Source: Candidatus Mediterraneibacter vanvlietii | GTDB lineage: Bacteria > Bacillota > Clostridia > Lachnospirales > Lachnospiraceae | Assembly (NCBI GenBank): GCA_019113645.1 | Contig: DXGZ01000127.1 | Span: 17,585-81,584, forward strand | Length of the DNA stretch: 64,000 nt | Reading direction: 5' to 3' | Shown: in pieces, positions 53,345 to 61,748 of the stretch | How positions within the stretch are numbered: the stretch's first letter is position 1 | Layout: every line of letters starts with the position of its first letter | Made by a program: the position numbers and the translations under genes | Notes under the pieces: model-generated | The model's input: the letters and a program-made list of their open reading frames with translations, nothing else | What the model was told of the DNA's origin: nothing | Database searches by the model: none

Positions 53345-53593
53345 ATGGGAATAGCATCACTTGTACTTGGAATTTTATCACTGATATTCGGGGCGTTCGG
53401 CAATGGATTCAGCTGGGCGGGAGCTGTTGTGGGAATTGTCGGAATTATCATCGGGATTCAGGCGAAAGATCTGCCGGATCAGGCGGGATACGCGAAAGCA
53501 GGATTCATCTGTTCTGTTATCGGAACCGCGCTCAGCCTGCTGACATTTATCGCGTGCGTGGCATGTGCGGGATGCTTCGCGATTCTGGTATAA
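53345..53593 (+). CDS. Small two-helix membrane protein (DUF4190-like)
   Basis: An 82-residue protein with two hydrophobic segments (residues 3-38 and 52-80) split by a short polar stretch KDLPDQAGYAKAGF. The Gly-rich IASLVLGILSLIFG opening and the GYAKAGFICSVIG second helix fit small DUF4190-type proteins, whose function is unknown. It follows AGGGCGG and sits between two Lgt-family genes, its stop only 1 nt before the start of the next. Confidence 0.8.
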   Translation: MGIASLVLGILSLIFGAFGNGFSWAGAVVGIVGIIIGIQAKDLPDQAGYAKAGFICSVIGTALSLLTFIACVACAGCFAILV

Positions 53594-53594
53594 T

Positions 53595-54368
53595 ATGGGG
53601 ACGGGATTTCAGATCGGCCCGGTTATGATTCCGTGGTACGGTTTCTTCATCGTGCTTGGAATCGCGGCTGCCATGCTGCTCGGATATATACTTGTGAAAA
53701 GAAACGGGCTGGACTTTGACCGTTTTATACAGATTGTATGTTTTGTCGGACTTGGAGCCATGATCGGGGCGAAGATTCTGTACCTTATCGTAGCGTGGGA
53801 GCAGATCGATTTCTCGCGGATCACGGATCCGGAATATCTGAACATGCTGATGGGCAGCGGATTTGTATTCTATGGAGGCCTGATCGGCGGTCTGATCGGG
53901 CTGACGCTGTGCGGGAAGATTCTGCATATACCGGTGGCGGAGTATGCCCGCCTCACAATTCCGGTGATTCCGGTGGCACATGCTTTCGGCAGGATCGGAT
54001 GTGCATTCGTGGGATGCTGCTATGGAGTACCATACAGCGGATGGGGCGCGGTGACCTATACAGATTCGCTTTTTGCCCCGAATGGAATCTCCCTGTTTCC
54101 GGTCCAGGCTGCGGAGGCGGTTCTGGAACTTGTGATCGCGGCGGTGCTTTGTGCGGTTATTTTTCGCGCAGGCAGAGTGGGCAAAAAGCCGCGCAGCATT
54201 GAACTGTACCTTGTGCTCTACGCTGTCGTGCGGTTTGGGTTGGAGTTTTTCAGATATGATGATGCGGAGCGGGGGATCCTGGCGGGGATGTCTACTTCGC
54301 AGTGGATCAGTCTGGGGGTATGTGTGGGAGTGGCGGTCTGGTGTAAACGCCGTGAGCTAGTCCGCTGA
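53595..54368 (+). CDS. Second, divergent Lgt-family protein
   Basis: A 257-residue seven-helix membrane protein of the Lgt superfamily. GSGFVFYGGLIGG replaces the first Lgt signature and HAFGRIGCAFVGCCYG the second: the key Arg is kept, but the Asn and Glu of GRWGNFxNxE in the neighbouring Lgt are replaced by a Cys-rich block. RFGLEFFRYDD near the end matches the family's last motif. This subtype is found beside or instead of classical Lgt; whether it modifies lipoproteins or another substrate is open. The start is uncertain: ATG at 53595 lacks a good ribosome-binding site and a GTG at 53565 would overlap the previous gene. Confidence 0.82.
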   Translation: MGTGFQIGPVMIPWYGFFIVLGIAAAMLLGYILVKRNGLDFDRFIQIVCFVGLGAMIGAKILYLIVAWEQIDFSRITDPEYLNMLMGSGFVFYGGLIGGLIGLTLCGKILHIPVAEYARLTIPVIPVAHAFGRIGCAFVGCCYGVPYSGWGAVTYTDSLFAPNGISLFPVQAAEAVLELVIAAVLCAVIFRAGRVGKKPRSIELYLVLYAVVRFGLEFFRYDDAERGILAGMSTSQWISLGVCVGVAVWCKRRELVR

Positions 54369-54396
54369 TTTCTAATTTCAGAACTATTACATTTAG

Positions 54397-54440
54397 CAAA
54401 GGAGAAATGTCAAAAACTCTTGACATTTCTCCTTTGTTTT
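54397..54440 (+). terminator. Intrinsic terminator after the second Lgt gene
   Basis: Perfect 17-bp stem (CAAAGGAGAAATGTCAA with its complement ending at 54436), 6-nt loop, then TTTT. The same DNA contains operator 1 and the -35 box of the next promoter. Confidence 0.75.
54405..54428. promoter_or_regulatory. Operator 1 of the XRE/membrane-protein pair
   Basis: AAATGTCAA-N6-TTGACATTT, a perfect 9-bp inverted repeat; its right half holds the -35 TTGACA. Confidence 0.7.
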
Positions 54441-54448
54441 GTTATTGT
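54420..54448 (+). promoter_or_regulatory. Promoter of the small membrane protein / XRE operon
   Basis: Consensus TTGACA (54420-54425), 17-bp spacer, TATTGT (54443-54448). Flanked and overlapped by two identical-architecture operators. Confidence 0.7.
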
Positions 54449-54450
54449 AA

Positions 54451-54474
54451 AAATGTCAAAAGTTTTTGACATTT
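54451..54474. promoter_or_regulatory. Operator 2 of the XRE/membrane-protein pair
   Basis: AAATGTCAA-N6-TTGACATTT again, same half-sites and same 6-bp spacer as operator 1, centred 46 bp downstream, just after the -10 and over the transcription start. Confidence 0.7.
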
Positions 54475-54507
54475 TAAATTGCCATACAAAGAAAGGAACG
54501 AAGTGTT

Positions 54508-54798
54508 ATGCCAATAGGAGCGGGTATTTTTTTAGGAGTTGTTCTTGTGGGTTTTGCCGCGTTGGATATTGTCATGCTGGTAACATTGTCAATGCCGGGA
54601 GATGAACGTAATCAGATTATCGTATGGAAAGCCAGCGCTTTTACCTTATTGGCGACCGTTGGCGGTCTGGTGCTGGATGTTATTGAGAATTATGTGCGAG
54701 GTCAGTCGATGACAGTGAATCCGTTTATACATCTGGAAGTTATTGCCATTCTCTATTTTTGTGCTCTTATGTACAATAAGAAAAAACATGGAGGATGA
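54508..54798 (+). CDS. Small membrane protein of unknown function paired with an XRE regulator
   Basis: A 96-residue protein with three hydrophobic segments (residues 3-28, 40-60 and 72-90) and a polar KKKHGG tail; topology would place the basic tail inside. I do not recognise a named family. It is followed 1 nt later by a 63-residue XRE-type regulator, an arrangement common in Firmicutes, where the membrane protein may sense or be controlled together with the repressor. Start follows AAAGGAACG. Confidence 0.78.
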   Translation: MPIGAGIFLGVVLVGFAALDIVMLVTLSMPGDERNQIIVWKASAFTLLATVGGLVLDVIENYVRGQSMTVNPFIHLEVIAILYFCALMYNKKKHGG

Positions 54799-54799
54799 T

Positions 54800-54991
54800 A
54801 TGGAGAATATAATCAGAAGCAGACGCAGGGAGCTGGGATTGTCGCAGGAAGAACTGGCAAAAAAATGCGGTGTTTCGCGGCAGACGGTAAATGCGATTGA
54901 AAATAATAAGTATGATCCGACATTATCGCTGGCATTCAGCCTGGCAAAAGAACTGCAGCTTACAGTGGATGAACTGTTTCGGCCGGCATGA
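54800..54991 (+). CDS. Small XRE/Cro-type helix-turn-helix regulator
   Basis: A 63-residue single-domain DNA-binding protein: IIRSRRRELGLSQEELAKKC then GVSRQTVNAIENNKYDPTLS, i.e. the complete five-helix XRE fold with the recognition helix SRQTVNAIE. It belongs to the YozG-like group of about 65 residues. Start at 54800 follows GGAGGATGAT overlapping the previous stop. The twin palindromes at the operon promoter are the expected binding sites, so it should repress its own operon. Confidence 0.9.
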   Translation: MENIIRSRRRELGLSQEELAKKCGVSRQTVNAIENNKYDPTLSLAFSLAKELQLTVDELFRPA

Positions 54992-55137
54992 TGGGAAAAG
55001 TAAATTGATTGAGAAAAGACAGAGAATCAGTTGCGCTCTTAATATGAGGAATAGCTGGTTCTTTTTTTCGTTTATGGGATAGCAGGAACTTTGACACATG
55101 GAAAATGGTTTGGATATGAGAAGAAAAACGTCGGAAT

Positions 55138-55194
55138 CACAAAAGTCCTTTGAAAAATGTGAGTAAATGCACAAAACTCCTTCGAAAAATGTGA
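55138..55194. repeat. Two 25-bp direct repeats upstream of the AAA ATPase
   Basis: CACAAAA-TCCTT-GAAAAATGTGA occurs at 55138-55162 and 55170-55194, a period of 32 bp with two mismatches. It lies directly upstream of the ATPase promoter, so tandem activator or repressor sites are possible. The rest of the 54992-55318 gap shows no gene. Confidence 0.65.
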
Positions 55195-55201
55195 TTTTAG
55201 G

Positions 55202-55230
55202 TTGTTGCACTTCCTAAAAATGCATATAAT
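55202..55230 (+). promoter_or_regulatory. Probable promoter of the AAA ATPase
   Basis: TTGTTG (55202-55207), 17 bp, perfect TATAAT (55225-55230). Confidence 0.55.
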
Positions 55231-55318
55231 AGAGATACGAAGACAATGGAATGGAAAGATATGTCTGAAATAGTATCTTATATGCTGTTGCGGAATTTTG
55301 GAAAGAGTGGGATTGAAT

Positions 55319-56629
55319 ATGTATAGAGACGCAATTGAAAAACTTGAGAAATGGAAAAGCAGGAAGAACAGAAAACCGTTGATTGTAAGAGGTGCAAGGC
55401 AGGTAGGAAAAACATGGCTGATGCGGGAGTTTGGTCGGAAAAATTATGAAAAATGTGCATATATCAGTATGGATGAAAACGAAAGAATGGAAAATGTATT
55501 CCGCGATGCTTTTGATATTGACAGGATTCTCCTTGCCCTGGAGATAGAAGCAGGGTTTAAGATTACGCCGGAGGATACATTGATTATTTTTGATGAAGTA
55601 CAGGAGGTTCCCCGCGCGTTGAAAGCTTTGAAGTATTTCTGTGAACAGGCACCCCAGTATCATATCATGGCGGCTGGGTCGCTGCTGGGAATTGCTCTTC
55701 ACGAGGGGACTTCATTCCCGGTGGGAAAAGTTGATTTTCTTGATTTGTATCCCATGACATTTCGGGAATTTTTGCTTGCATGCGGACAGGAACGGTTTGT
55801 GCAGCTTATGGAACAGCATGACTATGCAATGATGGGAAATTTCAGAACAGAATTAATTGATTATCTGAAATATTATTATTATGTAGGCGGGATGCCTGAG
55901 GCGGTTCAGGAATATGTTCAGGAGAAAGATTTCCGGGCGGTGCGTGAAGTCCAGAATAAACTTCTTACGGCATATGAAAATGATCTGTCCAAGCATGCAC
56001 CTGCTGAAATAGTTACAAAAATACGTATGCTCTGGAATTCGATTCCGACGCAGCTCGCCAAAGAAAATAAAAAATTTGTGTATGGCCTGGTTCGGGAGGG
56101 AGCGAGAGCCCGGGAGTATGAAGTGGCAATTACATGGCTTATGGATGTTGGCCTGGTGTATAAAGTAGAGAGAGTCAAGAAACCGGATTTCCCGCTCAGA
56201 GCATACCAGGACTTTTCAGCATTCAAACTGTTTGTTCTGGATGTCGGTCTGCTCGGAGCAATGAGCCGGCTGAACGCAAAAGTTATTTTAGAAGGAGACC
56301 GGATGTTTGAAGAGTTTAAAGGAGCACTTACAGAGCAGTATGTGCTGCAGCAGCTGATCGTTCACGAGGAAAACGATATCTTCTACTGGTCATCGGAGAA
56401 GGGAACAGGAGAACTGGATTTTCTGATTCAAATGGATGACAAGATTGTGCCTATTGAGGTGAAAGCAGAAGAAAATCTTCAGGCGAAAAGTCTGAGGAGT
56501 TTTGTGCAGAAATATGATATGAAATATGCGGTTAGAACATCTATGTCAGATTACAGGGAGCAGGGTTGGATGGTGAATTATCCACTGTATGATGTAGGCG
56601 GTTTGAATGAGTATATGAAAGAAAAATAA
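55319..56629 (+). CDS. AAA ATPase with C-terminal DUF4143 domain
   Basis: A 436-residue protein of the COG1373 type. The AAA_14 domain shows Walker A VRGARQVGKTWLM near residue 24, Walker B TLIIFDEVQEVPRALKALK near residue 88 and sensor AAGSLLG. The DUF4143 region begins about residue 195 and contains GTGELDFLIQ..IVPIEVKA near residue 370, the E-x-K layout of a PD-(D/E)XK nuclease-like fold. Such genes are numerous in gut Firmicutes and are thought to be mobile or defence-related, but function is unproven. It stands alone with direct repeats and a promoter upstream. Confidence 0.88.
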   Translation: MYRDAIEKLEKWKSRKNRKPLIVRGARQVGKTWLMREFGRKNYEKCAYISMDENERMENVFRDAFDIDRILLALEIEAGFKITPEDTLIIFDEVQEVPRALKALKYFCEQAPQYHIMAAGSLLGIALHEGTSFPVGKVDFLDLYPMTFREFLLACGQERFVQLMEQHDYAMMGNFRTELIDYLKYYYYVGGMPEAVQEYVQEKDFRAVREVQNKLLTAYENDLSKHAPAEIVTKIRMLWNSIPTQLAKENKKFVYGLVREGARAREYEVAITWLMDVGLVYKVERVKKPDFPLRAYQDFSAFKLFVLDVGLLGAMSRLNAKVILEGDRMFEEFKGALTEQYVLQQLIVHEENDIFYWSSEKGTGELDFLIQMDDKIVPIEVKAEENLQAKSLRSFVQKYDMKYAVRTSMSDYREQGWMVNYPLYDVGGLNEYMKEK

Positions 56630-56739
56630 ATCAATAAAACTGAAGTGATTATATCAGGGGAGGGAAATAAAGAGATCAGACTGTTTCGTTGAAATTGTAC
56701 TAAATATCCAAAAATTATTCCGAATTCCCAGATTAATTA

Positions 56740-56768
56740 TTGACTTTGCGCAAATTGAATTTTATAAT
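56740..56768 (+). promoter_or_regulatory. Promoter of the reductase-licT-PTS operon
   Basis: TTGACT (56740-56745), 17-bp spacer, perfect TATAAT (56763-56768); the start of RNA would be about 25 nt before the antiterminator site. Confidence 0.75.
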
Positions 56769-56800
56769 AAATCTATACAAAGTCAATAAAAAACCTGTAA

Positions 56801-56829
56801 GGCTTGTCATAACGAAAGTTAGCAAAACC
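56801..56829 (+). promoter_or_regulatory. RAT antiterminator site for a LicT/BglG-type protein
   Basis: A 29-nt segment that begins GGCTTGTCATAACG and ends AGCAAAACC, matching the ribonucleic antiterminator consensus (GG-TTGT-A ... GCAAAACC). Its last 6 nt are the first of the terminator stem, so binding by LicT would block the terminator. Confidence 0.85.
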
Positions 56830-56877
56830 TTGTTGATAAGAGATACATTTTGTATTTCTTTTCAGCAGGGTTTTTTA
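56824..56877 (+). terminator. Conditional terminator controlled by the RAT site
   Basis: AAAACC..TGTTGA..AAGA..ATAC pairs with GTAT..TCTT..CAGCAGGGTTTT, followed by six T. Lies between the promoter and the reductase gene. Confidence 0.85.
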
Positions 56878-56907
56878 TTTGCAAAAAAACAGAAAAGGAG
56901 GATGCAG

Positions 56908-58851
56908 ATGAAATATCCGGGAAGATTAAAATATCCGCATGTTTTCCGACCTCTGCGGATCAGGAATATTGTATATTCCAACAGATTGTGCTCTACGACA
57001 ATGTCCACGGTTCCGACGCATACGCACATATCATCTACCGATTACGGCGGAATCGGGATTTATGACAAATCACTGGGCGGAGTTGCGATGATCGGGATGA
57101 TGTATCACGGGAAAGGCGGCCCTACAGGTTATGAGGCGAACGGCGCGGATCCATTTTCAAAATATAACATGGATGTATTGCGGGAATCGCTGTCTGTTGT
57201 AAAGCAGGGAGGGGCGCTGGCAGGATTTGCGCTTGGCCTGGGAAATACGATTGACGGACAGATTTATTCTCCGTCCGGACTTCCTTTCGCCAGACCTTAT
57301 TCCCGGCCTACAAAGGTGATCGGGAAGGAAGAAATTGAGATTCTGATGAATGCATTGCTTGAAAAAGCGAGAAAAGCAAGCCGTTTCGGGTTTGATCTGA
57401 TTATTCTGGATATCAGCAATGACAATCTGGTCGGGCACTTTATGGCGCCGGGATTTAATCTTCGAAAAGACGAATGGGGAGGTTCGTATGAGAACCGCTT
57501 CCGGCTGGGCAAGATGGTAGTAAAGAAGGTGAGGGAAGCAATCGGGCCGGAAACCGTGCTGGAACTCAGGGTGAGCGTAACGCTCGGGGTAAAGGAAACT
57601 TACCCGTTTGATGAAATGCTGCGGTTTCTAAAAGAAGTGGAAGATGAGATTGATATTGTCAATATTGTTACAGGGATGGATGAATACCACGATGGAAATG
57701 TCAAGCTCTGTCCGCCTATCTTTGAACCACATCTTTTAAACGAAGAGGCTGCAAAGACGATTCGGAGTGAGTGTGATGTCTACGTCAATGTCAGCGGAGC
57801 GATTATGACGATTGAGGAGGCGGAAAAGTTACTTGCCGAAGGCGCGGCTGATCTGGTGCTGCTCGGAAGATCTATTGTGGCGGACCCTTATATGCCGAAC
57901 AAGGTTCTGGAGGGGAGAGAGGAAGATGTGGTTCCGTGTATTCGGTGTAACAATTGTTACCATATTGCCACGGAGCATTTTAATACGTGCTGCAGTGTGA
58001 ATCCGAGGATATACCGTGAGAACAGAGTGCCATTACAGTTAAGCAAAAGCGCGAATCCCAGAAAAGTAATGATTGTGGGAGCTGGACCGGCAGGGTTGAA
58101 GACCGCATTGACCGCTGCTCAGAAAGGACATGAGGTGCATCTCTGTGATGATCATGATGAGCTTGGGGGGAAGCTTATGATTGCGGGGAAAGGATATCTG
58201 AAAGAGGATCTGAGACGATATCTGGAATATCTGAGAAAGCAGGTTGAGAAAAGCAAAATTCATCTGCATCTGGGAAACAGGTCGGGTCGAAATACTGTTG
58301 CCGAAATTGATCCGGATATTCTGGTTATCGCTATCGGAGCAAAGGCGATTATTCCTGATATAAGAGGAATTGACAATGCATGCGTGATACAGGCGGCTGA
58401 TCTGATCGAACAGGATTTTAATACAGCTGCGAAAAAGATCACTATTCTCGGAGGAGGAAGCGTCGGAGCAGAATTGGCGATGGAACTGTCTCGTCTGGGA
58501 AAGAAGATCTGTCTGATAGAAGCAGGAAGCAGGCTCGCGGGAAATGGGAATGAGCTGTACAGGGTAGATTTGCTGGAACATATTGGAAGGGATCCGAATA
58601 TTCATATTCTGCTGAACACGAAATGCCTGGAAATACGGGAACAGGAATGTGTTGTAGTGCGGAAAGGAGAAACAAAGGTTATCCCTCATGAACAGTTTGT
58701 GATATCGGTCGGAATGAAAAATGATATGGATGAAGTAGATGAATTCTTCGGGCTTGTTCCCAGGACATATTATGTCGGTGACTGCAGACGCGTTGCTTCG
58801 GTGACAGAAGCAACAACGGAGGGATATTTTCTGGGAGCGGCCATGGAGTAA
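56908..58851 (+). CDS. Old Yellow Enzyme-type flavin / iron-sulfur enoate reductase
   Basis: A 647-residue multidomain reductase of the 2-enoate/2,4-dienoyl-CoA reductase type. Residues 1-340: FMN TIM barrel (VFRPLRIRNIVYSNRL, GGSYENRFRLGKMV, VLLGRSIVADPYMPNK). A [4Fe-4S] site CIRCNNC...C starts near residue 347. Residues about 385-640: FAD/NAD(P) domain with VGAGPAGLKTA and GGGSVGAELAMEL. It should pass electrons from NAD(P)H through FAD and the cluster to FMN and reduce an activated C=C. Its operon mates are LicT and a beta-glucoside PTS, so the substrate may be a plant aglycone or related compound (inference). Start 56908 has the best spacing from AAAGGAGG. Confidence 0.9.
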   Translation: MKYPGRLKYPHVFRPLRIRNIVYSNRLCSTTMSTVPTHTHISSTDYGGIGIYDKSLGGVAMIGMMYHGKGGPTGYEANGADPFSKYNMDVLRESLSVVKQGGALAGFALGLGNTIDGQIYSPSGLPFARPYSRPTKVIGKEEIEILMNALLEKARKASRFGFDLIILDISNDNLVGHFMAPGFNLRKDEWGGSYENRFRLGKMVVKKVREAIGPETVLELRVSVTLGVKETYPFDEMLRFLKEVEDEIDIVNIVTGMDEYHDGNVKLCPPIFEPHLLNEEAAKTIRSECDVYVNVSGAIMTIEEAEKLLAEGAADLVLLGRSIVADPYMPNKVLEGREEDVVPCIRCNNCYHIATEHFNTCCSVNPRIYRENRVPLQLSKSANPRKVMIVGAGPAGLKTALTAAQKGHEVHLCDDHDELGGKLMIAGKGYLKEDLRRYLEYLRKQVEKSKIHLHLGNRSGRNTVAEIDPDILVIAIGAKAIIPDIRGIDNACVIQAADLIEQDFNTAAKKITILGGGSVGAELAMELSRLGKKICLIEAGSRLAGNGNELYRVDLLEHIGRDPNIHILLNTKCLEIREQECVVVRKGETKVIPHEQFVISVGMKNDMDEVDEFFGLVPRTYYVGDCRRVASVTEATTEGYFLGAAME

Positions 58852-58872
58852 TGAACTTGTGGAGGGACTTGT

Positions 58873-59739
58873 ATGAGGATTGAGCAGGTTTTGAACAATA
58901 ACGTGGTAATTGCTTCCGAAGAAGATGGCAGAAAAATCATTATAGATGCGCGGGGGATAGGATTTAACAATAAACCAGGGAGCGTGATCTGTGAAGAAGA
59001 TTATCCGAATATGCGGAAATATGTTCAGGAGTCGGAAGAATATCAGAAGCTACGGGATTTTTATGAGAATACGGATCAGAAATTAATCGACATTTCCAAG
59101 GATCTGTTAAACCGGGAAGCGATGGAAAAGAAGATTGATCATCCGATTCCGGTTTCGGCGGTTATGCTGCTTGCGGATCATCTGGAAGATACCGTAAGTC
59201 GTCTGAAAAACGGACTGTATCTGCGAAATGCGCTGACAAACGAGATAAAAGCATTTTACAGTGTGGAATTTGAGCTTAGCAAATCAATTGGAAAAACCAT
59301 GCTGGAGACCTATGAGGTTGCTTTTAATGACGATGAATTTGCTTTTGTGTCGATTCACCTGATTAATCTGAATGCGAACAATATGAATGAAACGATGATG
59401 TCCATCCAGATCGTGGATGAACTGGTGGATATTGTGCGAAGAGTGATGAATCTGGAACTGAAGCTCAACACATATGTCTATTCCCGTTTTATTACACATT
59501 TAAAATATTTTGCTGAGCGCGTCATTACCCGTTCTGATATAACGTCCCGATACGATGCCGAACTGGATGCCTTTCTGAAAAATAATTATAAAAGAGCATA
59601 TTCCTGCGCTCTGACGATAAAGAAATTCGTCCTGCGAAAATACCGGTATGAGATAACGGACGATGAAGTAATTTATCTTACTCTGCATCTGGAAGGATTG
59701 AAAAGGGAAAATGCGGGAGAACAGGAGGAAAATATATGA
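58873..59739 (+). CDS. licT: LicT/BglG-family transcription antiterminator
   Basis: A 288-residue RNA-binding regulator. The CAT domain (residues 1-55, RIEQVLNNNVVIASEEDGRK) binds RAT RNA; two PRDs follow (about 70-170 and 175-280) with phosphorylatable His residues visible in LLADHLED, SIHLINL, ITHLKYF and LTLHLEG. PTS phosphorylation of these sets activity: sugar flux frees LicT to stabilise the RAT. The only RAT seen is upstream of the reductase gene, so it controls the whole operon and itself. Overlaps the PTS gene by 4 bp. Confidence 0.94.
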   Translation: MRIEQVLNNNVVIASEEDGRKIIIDARGIGFNNKPGSVICEEDYPNMRKYVQESEEYQKLRDFYENTDQKLIDISKDLLNREAMEKKIDHPIPVSAVMLLADHLEDTVSRLKNGLYLRNALTNEIKAFYSVEFELSKSIGKTMLETYEVAFNDDEFAFVSIHLINLNANNMNETMMSIQIVDELVDIVRRVMNLELKLNTYVYSRFITHLKYFAERVITRSDITSRYDAELDAFLKNNYKRAYSCALTIKKFVLRKYRYEITDDEVIYLTLHLEGLKRENAGEQEENI

Positions 59740-61526
59740 GTACGAATCTGAATAAAAACGTCGAAGCAATCATAACGGATCTTGGAGGAAAAGAGAATGT
59801 GATTTCGGTTTCACACTGCGCAACAAGGCTGCGTTTTCGCATCCGGGATACCGCGAGAATAAGAAAAGATGCAATTATGAACATAGCAGGTATTCTCGGT
59901 GTAAATATTGTGGGGAAAGAATGTCAGATTATTGTGGGTGCGGATGTGATTAAATATTATCCGATTGTGATGGAGCAGCTGGGGGAGGTACATACGGCTG
60001 AGGAGGAAAAGAAAAAGAAGACGTTGAAGGATATTGGATATATGTTCCTGGATTTTATATCGGGAACAATGACGCCTCTGATTCCGGCGCTGATTGGAAG
60101 CTCCATGATCCGTGGAGTGCTTATTCTGCTGACGCAGTTTAACCTGATGGATGCTTCGGGATCAACATATGCGATTCTCTATGCCGCATCCAATGCGATA
60201 TTTTATTTCCTGCCTATTATTGCGTCCTTTGCGGCTGCCAGAAAGCTGGATGTGAACCCGTATATTGCCGCGTGTATTTCGGCCGCGTTGATGGAGCCGA
60301 CGTTTACCGCGCTGCTTACGGAAACCGGAAATGTGGTGACATTTCTGGGGATGCCGGTTATGATGTTCAGTTATGCCTCATCGTTGATTCCGGCACTGCT
60401 GGCGACCTGGCTGTACTCTCTGCTGTGGAAGTTCCTTGAAAAGAAAATGCCGTCTTCTGTTGCGGGAGTTTTTAATCCGGCGATCTGTCTGTTCGTATTT
60501 GTGCCTCTGACGGCAATTATTTTCGGACCGATTGCTTATTACTTTGGCAATTTTATCGGAAATCTGTTTAACAGTATTAATGCCATCAGCCCGGTAATCG
60601 CCGGAATTTTCATTGGTGTGAGCATGAACTATCTTGTCATTACAGGTATGCATTGGGTGATCACAGCAATATGTCTGAATGAATTTGCGGTAAATGGTTT
60701 CTCCGCGCTGTTCGGATACTGGTGGTGTGCCTGCATTTCATACATTGCGATCGCTCTGGGAGCAATCTTTGTGGCGAAGAACAAGAAAGAACGAAGCCTG
60801 GCGTGCTCGTGCAGTATTGTGGCGATCTTTGGCGGTGTATCGGAACCTACATTATATACCTATCTGTTACGAAACCGACGGTATGCAATCCCCATGGCGC
60901 TGTCAGGCGCAGTGGGAGGTCTGCTTGCCGGACTGCTGGGATGCCGGGCAACGGCGTTCTCCATGGCTACGATCTTTACGGTACCCTGTGTGGAGATGAG
61001 AGGATCATTTATGATATCGGCAGCAGTATTTGTGTTACAGATTATTGTGGGAATTGTGGGAGTCATTGTCTTTGTCGGAAAAGGTAAAGGAGAAGAATTT
61101 ACGGCGCCGATTTCAGGAAAGATAATTCCGCTGGAAGAGGTAAATGATTCCGTGTTTGCTGAAAAAACTCTGGGAGAAGGATTTGCGGTTGTGCCGAACG
61201 ACAATAAGGTATACGCGCCTTTTACCGGTGAGGTCATCAGCCTGTATCCGACGAAACATGCGATCGGACTGAAAGATGAAAAGGGAAATGAAGTATTGAT
61301 ACATGTGGGAATTGACACGGTCAATTTGAAAGGTGAAGGATTCAGAAGTTACGTCAGAGAGGGCGATAAAGTTGAACAAGGGAGCCCTCTGGTTGAGTTT
61401 GATATGGAGAAGCTCCGTGAAAATAATATCGATCCGACTACGGTTGTTGTATTTACAGGCAGGGAACATGTTCCCACGCCGGAATATAAGGAGATAAAAG
61501 CAAGGGAGAAACTGCTTGTGCTGTAA
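59736..61526 (+). CDS. PTS beta-glucoside-family EIIBCA permease
   Basis: A 596-residue single-chain PTS transporter. EIIB: SVSHCATRLRF with phosphorylated Cys28. EIIC: about ten helices from residue 105 to 450, with ITGMHWVITAICLNEFA in the substrate region. EIIA: residues 455-596, IHVGIDTVNLKGEGF with phosphorylated His523. It matches the BglP/BglF subfamily for beta-glucosides such as salicin or arbutin. Unusually, no 6-phospho-beta-glucosidase lies in the operon; it must be elsewhere. The 1526-1769 region after it (61527-61769) has a promoter but no clear terminator. Confidence 0.93.
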   Translation: MSTNLNKNVEAIITDLGGKENVISVSHCATRLRFRIRDTARIRKDAIMNIAGILGVNIVGKECQIIVGADVIKYYPIVMEQLGEVHTAEEEKKKKTLKDIGYMFLDFISGTMTPLIPALIGSSMIRGVLILLTQFNLMDASGSTYAILYAASNAIFYFLPIIASFAAARKLDVNPYIAACISAALMEPTFTALLTETGNVVTFLGMPVMMFSYASSLIPALLATWLYSLLWKFLEKKMPSSVAGVFNPAICLFVFVPLTAIIFGPIAYYFGNFIGNLFNSINAISPVIAGIFIGVSMNYLVITGMHWVITAICLNEFAVNGFSALFGYWWCACISYIAIALGAIFVAKNKKERSLACSCSIVAIFGGVSEPTLYTYLLRNRRYAIPMALSGAVGGLLAGLLGCRATAFSMATIFTVPCVEMRGSFMISAAVFVLQIIVGIVGVIVFVGKGKGEEFTAPISGKIIPLEEVNDSVFAEKTLGEGFAVVPNDNKVYAPFTGEVISLYPTKHAIGLKDEKGNEVLIHVGIDTVNLKGEGFRSYVREGDKVEQGSPLVEFDMEKLRENNIDPTTVVVFTGREHVPTPEYKEIKAREKLLVL

Positions 61527-61592
61527 TTGTATATTTCGATTGAATATCGACAACTGCACTCCAAAATATACAAAAAAACCGACTGCCCTCTA

Positions 61593-61621
61593 TGGACTTT
61601 TACCGTTTTTGGCGATATAAT
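61593..61621 (+). promoter_or_regulatory. Probable promoter of nifJ
   Basis: TGGACT (61593-61598), 17 bp, perfect TATAAT (61616-61621), leaving a 5' leader of about 140 nt in which no riboswitch was recognised. Confidence 0.55.
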
Positions 61622-61748
61622 TAAAACACATGTGAATTTGGGATCTGCCGGGAGTAGTGCTGATTCCGGATTCTCGCGATACCTGCCGGAGGCGGCTTTT
61701 TGTCCGCTGTCTGGCTCATTGCTTCGCGGAAATTATTATTTCATGTAA

